8,799 nt of DNA, taken from the NCBI GenBank assembly GCA_029562045.1, contig JAKQWJ010000051.1, positions 1 to 8,799 of the forward strand, given 5' to 3'. The notes beneath the pieces are model-generated. The model was not told where the DNA came from. It was given only the letters and a program-made list of their open reading frames with translations, and did not search any database. This DNA comes from Spirochaetota bacterium. Its GTDB lineage: Bacteria > Spirochaetota > Spirochaetia > DTKZ01. Below, piece by piece: positions 1 through 4,660 of the stretch; within the stretch, counting starts at the first letter, position 1; the number at the start of each line of letters is the position of its first letter. A program made the position numbers and the translations under genes.

Positions 1-686
1 CCCACCAGACGCTGCAGCCGGGTGGTGACCTCCGCGGCGCTTTCCCCGGCGATGAGGTAGATCTCCGGCCTGCCGTCGGTGGAGCCGACGGCGAAGCGCT
101 TCCGCATCGGGGCGGCCCCGTGGAGCCCCTCGGCGATGGCGTCCTCCGCCAGGAGGTGCATGAAAACCGGCCAGGGGTTGTTCACCAGGATCCCCGCCCA
201 GCCCCGGCCGGTCCGCACCAGCAGGTAGGGAACCGAGGCGTACATCGGGTCGGTTACGCCGGCCTTCCGCGCCTCGGGGTGGAAATCCGCCCAGACATCG
301 GTGTTCCAGAACTTGGTGCGGGTGCCGGTCTTCTCCAGGCCGGTGTTCTTCTCCCCCAGCCCGTAGAACCGGAACTCCGGATCCCAGTTCAGGTTGATGA
401 CCCACTTGGGCCCCAGGACACCGAAGCCCTCCCCTTCGACGGTGGAGAGAAGCTCGTCCTTCCCCAGGAGGAGGCGGAAGCCCGCGTCCCGGACCTCCAC
501 GGACCCCCGGCGGGAACGGCCGAAGGCGTCGGCGTTCAGGATGGCGGCGCTGCCGTGGTCCTTCCATCTCCCGGAGGACCAGGTCAGCCGATAGACATCC
601 TCCCCCAGGTGCCGGGCCTCTAAGGAGAGACCCGCGATCTTTTTACAGGAAAAATTCAGGGGATGCTCATATTTGTGGAAATACAT
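1..686 (-). CDS. Glycoside hydrolase family 31 (alpha-glucosidase type), N-terminal part
   Basis: GH31 enzymes hydrolyse alpha-linked glucosides or related sugars. The reverse strand is open from an ATG at 684-686 to the window edge and gives 228 residues, beginning MYFHKYEHPL. The translation carries the N-terminal beta-sandwich hallmarks of the family: FYGLGEK at about residues 107-113, then a WNTD stretch at 127-130, PMYASVPYLLV at 147-157 and GILVNN at 165-170. The catalytic (beta/alpha)8 barrel with its aspartates lies beyond the edge, so activity and substrate cannot be named. The ATG is the only reasonable start: the frame is open upstream without another start until a stop. It has no clear Shine-Dalgarno sequence; a TACAAT (695-700) sits only 8 nt upstream. 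It lies on the same strand as the epimerase and dehydrogenase at 3850-5692, across the toxin-antitoxin island. Family call is confident; specificity is unknown. Confidence 0.88.
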   Translation of the reverse strand, partial: MYFHKYEHPLNFSCKKIAGLSLEARHLGEDVYRLTWSSGRWKDHGSAAILNADAFGRSRRGSVEVRDAGFRLLLGKDELLSTVEGEGFGVLGPKWVINLNWDPEFRFYGLGEKNTGLEKTGTRTKFWNTDVWADFHPEARKAGVTDPMYASVPYLLVRTGRGWAGILVNNPWPVFMHLLAEDAIAEGLHGAAPMRKRFAVGSTDGRPEIYLIAGESAAEVTTRLQRLV

Positions 687-744
687 GATCCGGGATTGTA
701 CCCGAACAGGGGGGCCCGGGTAAAGGGAAGGGTGAAAAGCGGGA

Positions 745-796
745 TCAGGCCCAGTTTTCCATCCGGAGCTGTTCTATCCGGGAAAATTCTTTCGTG
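745..796 (-). pseudogene. Remnant of vapC 3' end (tail copy A')
   Basis: Positions 749-796 are identical over 48 bp to 2944-2991, the 3' end of the intact vapC gene. In the corresponding frame the remnant encodes the last 16 residues of that toxin (TKEFSRIEQLRMENWA) followed by TGA at 745-747, where the intact gene ends in TAA. Looser similarity continues downstream of the stop: GGTAAAGGGA(A/G)GGGTGAAAA is found at 719-738 and 2906-2925. The rest of the gene is missing. At 797 the sequence switches to the region downstream of the PIN toxin. The only coding potential is this tail, so it is a scar, not a gene. Confidence 0.85.
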
Positions 797-800
797 CGGA

Positions 801-859
801 ATTCTTTATATGATCAGGTATCCTCACCCCCCCAAATCTTCCATGCAGAAAACGGGGAT
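801..859. repeat. Direct repeat B, left copy (end of PIN toxin gene)
   Basis: This 59-bp stretch contains the last 11 codons and the stop of the PIN toxin gene plus 23 bp beyond it. It matches 3658-3717 with no substitutions and a single length difference, in a C run that is 7 long here and 8 long there. It is the parent copy, because it is continuous with the intact gene. Confidence 0.9.
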
Positions 860-1237
860 TTCTGAAACCTTTTTCCAGCCCGCCTCGTTGCTTAAAATGC
901 AGTCTGCACCAAAGCTGAGGGCGCTGGCGATCTGGATGGCGTCGGACGTTTTAAACCCATAACGGGAACGAATATGGGCAGTGGTTTCTGCAACATGGAT
1001 TGTAAACGGCAAGAGAGACAGGTTTTTGGATCCGGTAAAATACGCTCTGTATTTATCAACCAGCCTTTTCTGGCCCTGCGTCAATGGGCGGGTGATTATT
1101 TCCGTGTAGGTGATCAGGCTTGTCATTATTTGCTTGTCCGAGATTTCAATTTCTGTGAACAGGTTCTGCAAGGATTGGGCATATTGGGGATGGTCTTCAA
1201 AAAAATAAATGAAAGGCACCGTGTCTATAAAAATCAT
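824..1237 (-). CDS. PIN-domain toxin (VapC-like ribonuclease)
   Basis: PIN-domain toxins are Mg2+-dependent endoribonucleases, usually acting on tRNA or rRNA and held inactive by a cognate antitoxin. The 137-residue protein begins MIFIDTVPFIYFF. Likely acidic active-site residues are D5, E46 (in TYTEIITRP) and D99 (in KTSDAIQIASAL). The fourth region reads LSNEAGW (115-121) where many relatives have a T-N/R-D motif, so E118 or N117 may fill in. The start at 1237 gives the usual PIN N-terminus but only a weak ribosome site. An in-frame ATG at 1264 overlaps the antitoxin stop, lies near GGAGG sequences and would add nine residues; translational coupling from it is possible. The antitoxin gene ends 17 nt upstream. 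A G7 run (C7 on the plus strand) immediately precedes the TGA stop. Family call strong; RNA target unknown. Confidence 0.85.
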   Translation of the reverse strand: MIFIDTVPFIYFFEDHPQYAQSLQNLFTEIEISDKQIMTSLITYTEIITRPLTQGQKRLVDKYRAYFTGSKNLSLLPFTIHVAETTAHIRSRYGFKTSDAIQIASALSFGADCILSNEAGWKKVSEIPVFCMEDLGG

Positions 1238-1254
1238 CCTGTAAGACGCAGAGC

Positions 1255-1503
1255 TCAGTCCCATTCCCTCCGTTCCTCCGCCACATAATGGTCCGCATCG
1301 AGATCCTTCCAAATCTCCGCCCCCAGACCTCGGGCGCTGGAGAATTTCAAAAGTCCCGCATTTTCCGGCCCGGGGCTGTCAAGACTTACAAGTTTTGCTA
1401 TTTTTTTCCCCGCCCGTTCTATTGTTATTTCTTCGTTGTACAAGTGGACCCTGGACAGTAATTCGCCGAATTTATTGCGGGCTTCCACTGCGGATACTAT
1501 CAT
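1255..1503 (-). CDS. Phd/YefM-family antitoxin
   Basis: This 82-residue protein should bind and neutralise the PIN toxin encoded just downstream and repress their shared promoter. The N-terminal DNA-binding part has the Phd/YefM pattern: SAVEARNKFGELLSRV (4-19), then ITIERAGKKIAKLVSLD (26-42). The acidic, probably flexible C-terminus, with IWKDLDADHYVAEERREWD (64-82), resembles the toxin-wrapping tail of such antitoxins. The ATG at 1501-1503 is preceded by a near-perfect Shine-Dalgarno (GAGGAGGT, read on the minus strand at 1507-1514). A promoter and palindrome lie just upstream. Antitoxin-first order and close spacing are typical of type II modules. Confidence 0.87.
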   Translation of the reverse strand: MIVSAVEARNKFGELLSRVHLYNEEITIERAGKKIAKLVSLDSPGPENAGLLKFSSARGLGAEIWKDLDADHYVAEERREWD

Positions 1504-1518
1504 ATGACCTCCTCAACC

Positions 1519-1553
1519 ATTATAATCATAATGATTGATATGGTATAAGTCAA
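1519..1553 (-). promoter_or_regulatory. Promoter and operator of the phd-PIN module
   Basis: On the minus strand TTGACT (1548-1553) and TATGAT (1525-1530) are separated by 17 bp, a good sigma-70-type promoter. A palindrome, AATCAT-A-ATGATT, at 1524-1536 covers the -10 element. This is the usual position for an autorepressing antitoxin complex. The downstream ribosome site at 1507-1514 supports the assignment. The role of the palindrome is inferred. Confidence 0.68.
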
Positions 1554-1620
1554 CAACAGTTCTGTTGCTGGATCTTTTCTGCTGGAAAGCGAAGCTAATG
1601 ACATACCAATTTATGTAAGG

Positions 1621-1640
1621 TTCCGGAAATCAAATCCCGA
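1621..1640. repeat. 20-bp direct repeat, copy downstream of the ATPase gene
   Basis: TTCCGGAAATCAAATCCCGA occurs here, 4 bp from the ATPase stop codon. It recurs with one mismatch at 2806-2825, just upstream of the ATPase start. Weaker similarity extends the match to about 33 bp (1611-1643 against 2796-2828, 27 of 33 identical by eye). The copy may be a duplicated leader fragment or a second regulator site. Confidence 0.75.
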
Positions 1641-1644
1641 TAAA

Positions 1645-2796
1645 TCATACTGATACCAGAAAAAGAAAATCTTCCACATTGGCGGGGCTGATTGCTTTAA
1701 ACTCCGCCTCCGGGTAGGCCTTTGTAAAAGAGGTCGGGGGTCGGATGGTTTTCTGCTGTGAATACTTGAACTCAAAGGCTTTCAGCCTGCCGTCGGATTC
1801 TTCAATAAGGTCGATTTCCTTCTGTTCCCTGGTCCTCCAGAAATACGAGTTCACCCAGAGGCCTTTGTCGTCCAGAAACTTTTTCCTTTCCGACATGAGA
1901 TAGTTTTCCCACAGGAGGCCCGCATCCTGACGGCCTTCCATGGCGGCGAAATTAGCGATAACTGAGTTTCTGATGCCGTTATCGTAAAAATATATTTTCC
2001 TGCTGTTTTTCAGCTCATTTCTCGCATTTCTGCTGAAGGATCCCAGCCGGAAAACAATAAAGGCCTGCTCCAAAATATTAAGGTATTTTTCCACTGTCTT
2101 GGCATCAATGCCGCACAGCGATGCCAATTCGGAATATGAAACCTGCGAGCCGATTTGCAGGGCCAGGGCCTGGAGCAGGCGGGTAAGTTTTTCCGGTTTC
2201 TGGATCTGTTCCCAGGACAGGATGTCCTTGTAAAGATAACTGTCGGAAATCTCTTTCAGGATGATCTTTTCTTCCCCCTGTTTGACCACCACTTCGGGAT
2301 AAGATCCATATACGAGCCTGTGGGGGAGCATCCTTTTCTCCGCAAGAAGACCGTATTCCTGCGCCAGTTCGCTGAAAGACAGGGGATAAAGACGAAAATC
2401 CCGTTTTCTCCCTGTCAAAGGCTCATTCACCTTGTTGGCCAGTTCAAAAGATGAGGACCCGGTGGCAATAAGGAGAATATCAGGAAGCTGATCTGTAATG
2501 AGCTTCAGCCGGAGCCCAATATCCGGTATCCTTTGGGCCTCATCGATAATGAGGGTCTTTTTCTTCCCCAGGTAAGCCCGCATCCTTTCCGCGCTGAGGG
2601 TCCTGAAGATTTCCTGCACATCGAAATTATCCCCATCGAGAAAAAGAACATCCTCCATATCCGGAAACAGCATGTGCAATAATGATGTCTTACCCGTCTG
2701 CCGGGCCCCGGTCAGGATGATGGCCTTGCCCGATTTCATTGAATCGGCTATTGCCTTTGCCTTGCTCCGCTTGATCACACCAGCCTCCGGGTTCAT
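1645..2796 (-). CDS. AAA-type ATPase with DUF4143 domain
   Basis: A 383-residue member of the widespread AAA_14/DUF4143 family, whose cellular role is not established. The N-terminal ATPase has Walker A GARQTGKT (30-37), Walker B TLIIDEAQ (81-88, D85/E86) and a sensor-like IATGSSSFEL (110-119). The middle, about 180-300, is the DUF4143 region with a probable winged-helix part (VSYSELASLCGIDAKTVEKYL, 219-239). The end carries a PD-(D/E)XK-like motif, E327-I-D329 followed by E342-F-K344, suggesting a restriction-endonuclease-like fold. Length is normal for the family and the frame is intact. The ATG has no visible Shine-Dalgarno site, and a TATAAT overlaps the start codon. The gene sits alone between two toxin-antitoxin pairs and is bracketed by a 20-bp direct repeat. 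Family certain; function and any link to the toxins unknown. Confidence 0.92.
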   Translation of the reverse strand: MNPEAGVIKRSKAKAIADSMKSGKAIILTGARQTGKTSLLHMLFPDMEDVLFLDGDNFDVQEIFRTLSAERMRAYLGKKKTLIIDEAQRIPDIGLRLKLITDQLPDILLIATGSSSFELANKVNEPLTGRKRDFRLYPLSFSELAQEYGLLAEKRMLPHRLVYGSYPEVVVKQGEEKIILKEISDSYLYKDILSWEQIQKPEKLTRLLQALALQIGSQVSYSELASLCGIDAKTVEKYLNILEQAFIVFRLGSFSRNARNELKNSRKIYFYDNGIRNSVIANFAAMEGRQDAGLLWENYLMSERKKFLDDKGLWVNSYFWRTREQKEIDLIEESDGRLKAFEFKYSQQKTIRPPTSFTKAYPEAEFKAISPANVEDFLFLVSV

Positions 2797-2805
2797 TATA
2801 CAACA

Positions 2806-2856
2806 TTCCGGGAATCAAATCCCGAAAATTCACGATATTTAGGGAATAGAATCCCT
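2806..2856 (-). promoter_or_regulatory. Paired palindromes in the ATPase leader
   Basis: Two related imperfect palindromes lie upstream of the ATPase start: CGGGAATCAAATCCCG at 2809-2824 and AGGGAATAGAATCCCT at 2841-2856. Both fit GGGAAT-N3-ATCCC, and their starts are 32 bp apart, about three helical turns, so a dimeric repressor could bind both on one face. The first overlaps the 20-bp direct repeat (2806-2825). A weak promoter is possible on the minus strand, TTAACA then 18 bp then TAAATA, with the second palindrome inside its spacer. The regulator is unknown. Confidence 0.45.
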
Positions 2857-2939
2857 GAATGTTAAAAAAGAGGGACTGGGCTGCCTGCATATCAGGGAAT
2901 GGGGCGGTAAAGGGAGGGGTGAAAAATGCCGGAGGCTTC

Positions 2940-3335
2940 TTATGCCCAGTTTTCCATCCGGAGCTGTTCTATCCGGGAAAATTCTTTCGTGTTATTGGTC
3001 ACCAGAATCAGGCCGTTTGATATGGCCTGGGAGGCGATCTGCATGTCGTAGGATCCGATGATCAGTCCCCGTCTTTCCAGATCGGCCCGTATCAGACCAA
3101 AAACTTCCGCATCCTGTGCTGTAAAAGGAAGAATATCAAAGGCAGATATGAAATTCATCAGGGTAATTCTGTTTTTATCTCTGTTCCTGCTTTTACTTGC
3201 CCCGTATTCCAGTTCAGAGACGGAGATGGCGGACAGTTTAATTTGAGGCGGCTTATATTCTTTTATCCGCTCCACAACATGTGCCGGATTATGATTTATC
3301 AGGTAAATACAGATGTTGGTATCCAGAAGAAACAT
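2940..3335 (-). CDS. vapC: VapC-family PIN-domain toxin
   Basis: A 131-residue type II toxin of the VapC group, whose studied members cut tRNA. The start MFLLDTNICIYLIN gives the first acidic residue D5. Others are E41 (VSELEYG) and D97 (IGSYDMQIASQA), with the T-N-N motif at 113-115 in place of the fourth acid (VTNNTKEFSRI). All hallmark residues are present, so it should be active. Its ATG overlaps the last base of the antitoxin stop (TAATG), so translation is probably coupled. Its final 48 bp (2944-2991) recur at 749-796 beside the other toxin. No convincing terminator follows; downstream is only a short GCC-TCC-GGC hairpin and ATTTTT. Confidence 0.93.
   Translation of the reverse strand: MFLLDTNICIYLINHNPAHVVERIKEYKPPQIKLSAISVSELEYGASKSRNRDKNRITLMNFISAFDILPFTAQDAEVFGLIRADLERRGLIIGSYDMQIASQAISNGLILVTNNTKEFSRIEQLRMENWA
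2944..2991. repeat. Direct repeat A, right copy (end of vapC)
   Basis: This 48-bp stretch of the intact vapC gene is identical to 749-796. Imperfect similarity continues past the stop (2906-2925 against 719-738). It is the parent of the tail remnant at the left edge of the island. The copies are in direct orientation about 2.2 kb apart. Confidence 0.9.
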
Positions 3336-3565
3336 TACAAACCATTCCGTTCCTGTATGGGCGGCTGGTTTCTGCCGTCTTTCATGAAATCATCGGTAAA
3401 TTCGGTGAGACTTCTTTCCAGGGCTTCCCAGGGACTGTTTTTGGGAAAAAGAATGATGGTATTGCCGATTTTGTTGATATACAGCTCTTTTTCTGCCACC
3501 TGGTATTCTTTGGGAAGACGGATGGCCTGGCTGTTGCCACTGATAAAGACCTTGGAACTGAGCAT
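3335..3565 (-). CDS. vapB: VapB-type antitoxin, SpoVT/AbrB fold
   Basis: This 76-residue protein is the likely antitoxin for the VapC encoded immediately after it. The N-terminus KVFISGNSQAIRLPKEYQV (5-23) is the characteristic AbrB/VagC-like DNA-binding motif, followed by YINKIGNTIILFPK (29-42). The C-terminal half (WEALERSLTEFTDDFMKDGR, 46-65) resembles the toxin-binding tail of VapB. The ATG at 3563-3565 was chosen over an upstream in-frame start (3652) because it gives the standard N-terminus and has AGGAGG 6 nt upstream (3572-3577); the upstream extension would run through the promoter. The stop overlaps the vapC start by one base. Confidence 0.92.
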   Translation of the reverse strand: MLSSKVFISGNSQAIRLPKEYQVAEKELYINKIGNTIILFPKNSPWEALERSLTEFTDDFMKDGRNQPPIQERNGL

Positions 3566-3582
3566 TGTCTGCCTCCTGTTAG

Positions 3583-3613
3583 AAGTATATACGGACATAT
3601 ATACTTTGGGCAA
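3583..3613 (-). promoter_or_regulatory. vapBC promoter and operator
   Basis: A perfect inverted repeat with 9-bp arms (AAGTATATA and TATATACTT) around a 6-bp centre occupies 3583-3606. On the minus strand a candidate -35 (TTGCCC, 3608-3613) and -10 (TATACT, 3584-3589, 18-bp spacing, or the overlapping TATATA at 16 bp) place the palindrome over the -10 and spacer. This is the expected site of VapBC autorepression. The palindrome is certain; its binding protein is inferred from position. Confidence 0.68.
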
Positions 3614-3657
3614 GTAATATCGGCGCCGGTTCCACGTATCGCCATTTTTCAACTGGG

Positions 3658-3717
3658 ATTCTTTATATGATCAGGTATCCTCACCCCCCCCAAATCTTCC
3701 ATGCAGAAAACGGGGAT
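3658..3717 (-). pseudogene. Remnant of PIN toxin 3' end (tail copy B')
   Basis: This 60-bp segment repeats 801-859, the end of the PIN toxin gene, with one extra C in the C run (8 instead of 7). It includes codons for IPVFCMEDLGG, but the extra base shifts the frame past the TGA stop. Nothing of the toxin remains upstream: at 3718 the sequence changes to GC-rich DNA. It marks the right edge of the island and lies just upstream of the vapBC promoter. Confidence 0.85.
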
Positions 3718-3849
3718 GTTCGATGCAACCCTGCGTGGTGGCTTATTAGGGAGGGCCGTCCCCGGAGGCCGGCAGAGCGGAGCAGCCCCCGCCCGGTCCC
3801 CAGGGGGCCGTGCAGTTTGCGGTCGCGGAGGAAAGACGGAAACCCTGTC
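3718..3849. other. GC-rich spacer between island and sugar operon, no gene seen
   Basis: This 132-bp stretch separates the island edge from the end of the epimerase gene. It is rich in short G and C runs and GGCC/CCGG pairs. A weak AAGAC...GTCTT inverted repeat lies next to the epimerase stop, without a convincing hairpin plus T-tract on the minus strand. No start or ribosome site is associated with an open frame, and no definite terminator is visible. Confidence 0.5.
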
Positions 3850-4650
3850 TTAAAAACCCGCCGACAGTTCCCGCAGAACCTCCAGGGCCTTCACCCCGTC
3901 GGCGCCGAAGTCCCGGGTGAAGGCCTCGACGGACAGGCGGCCCGGGTAGCGGATCTCCCGCAGGACGGCAAAAAAATCAGCCAACTCTTTCCGGGCCCGG
4001 GTGGGGAAGACCCGCCCCCGGGGGTCGGCGAAATGGCCGTGGACCAGATGGGGTCCCGCCTCCCGGATCCGGTCCAGGGATTCCTCCTCCACCGCAAAGT
4101 GGTAGTAGTCGAAGAGGAGCTTCAGGCCGGGGCTGTCCACCTGCCGCCGGAGCTCCTCCGCCTCGGGCATGGAAGTGAGGACATTGGCCTCCTTCCGGTT
4201 GTGGTACTCGACAGCCACGGTGAGCTCCGCCCGCAGAGCCTCCTGGGCGATCATCCGGGAGGCCTCCACTATCTGTTCCCAGGCCCGGTCCCGGGGAAAG
4301 CCCGCAGGGATGTTCCGGGCCCCGGAGCTGCCGAAGACCACCACCTCCGCCCCCAGGGATCGCGCCCTGGCCAGGGCCGCCCGGGTATAAGCCTTTAGCC
4401 CAGGAAGATCATAGTCGGGGCCGGTTATCCGTCTTTCGGAGGGGAAGAAATTGTTGCAGGCCTCCGCCCGGAGGCCCGAATTTTCCAGCCGCCGGGCCAG
4501 GGCCGAGAAGGCTCCGGCGTCCATCTCCATCAGATCCCGGAGGGAGAGTTCCACATAGTCGTAGCCCATCCCGGCCATCTTCTCCACCGCCTCGATGCCG
4601 ACGGGGTCCTGCCGGGGACGGACCATGCAGGCGCAGATTCCCAGACGCAC
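3850..4650 (-). CDS. Sugar (phosphate) isomerase/epimerase, xylose-isomerase-like TIM barrel
   Basis: A 266-residue member of the AP-endonuclease-2/xylose-isomerase-like superfamily, which includes ketose 3-epimerases and many uncharacterised sugar enzymes. The metal-site pattern is visible: E148 (VAVEYHN), D181 (LLFDYYH), H206 (LVHGHFAD, with H204 nearby) and E242 (LSVEAF). This spacing is close to that of D-tagatose 3-epimerase relatives. MGYDYVELS (28-36) is a typical first-strand motif. The GTG start at 4648-4650 gives the natural N-terminus (M)RLGICACMVRP and lies 10 nt after the dehydrogenase stop; the longer frame to 4770 would be out-of-frame translation of the dehydrogenase gene. The ribosome site is weak (TAGGGC), suggesting coupling. 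Co-transcribed with the dehydrogenase. Substrate unknown. Confidence 0.88.
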   Translation of the reverse strand: MRLGICACMVRPRQDPVGIEAVEKMAGMGYDYVELSLRDLMEMDAGAFSALARRLENSGLRAEACNNFFPSERRITGPDYDLPGLKAYTRAALARARSLGAEVVVFGSSGARNIPAGFPRDRAWEQIVEASRMIAQEALRAELTVAVEYHNRKEANVLTSMPEAEELRRQVDSPGLKLLFDYYHFAVEEESLDRIREAGPHLVHGHFADPRGRVFPTRARKELADFFAVLREIRYPGRLSVEAFTRDFGADGVKALEVLRELSAGF

Positions 4651-4660
4651 GGGACGCGCC

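Noticed and set aside
120..623. Plus-strand open frame opposite the GH31 gene
   Set aside because: The reverse strand encodes recognisable GH31 motifs across the same bases; the plus-strand product has no recognisable pattern.
663..962. Plus-strand open frames at 663 and 3667 sharing the start MIRYPHPP
   Set aside because: The similarity is only the antisense reading of the duplicated PIN toxin tail, not a real gene pair.
719..3717. Interpretation of the terminal repeats as transposon ends or att sites
   Set aside because: The repeats are direct coding tails of the toxin genes. No transposase, integrase, terminal inverted repeat or flanking target duplication is visible.
3718..3849. Rho-independent terminator after the epimerase
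   Set aside because: Short inverted repeats exist but there is no stable GC stem followed by a T run on the minus strand.
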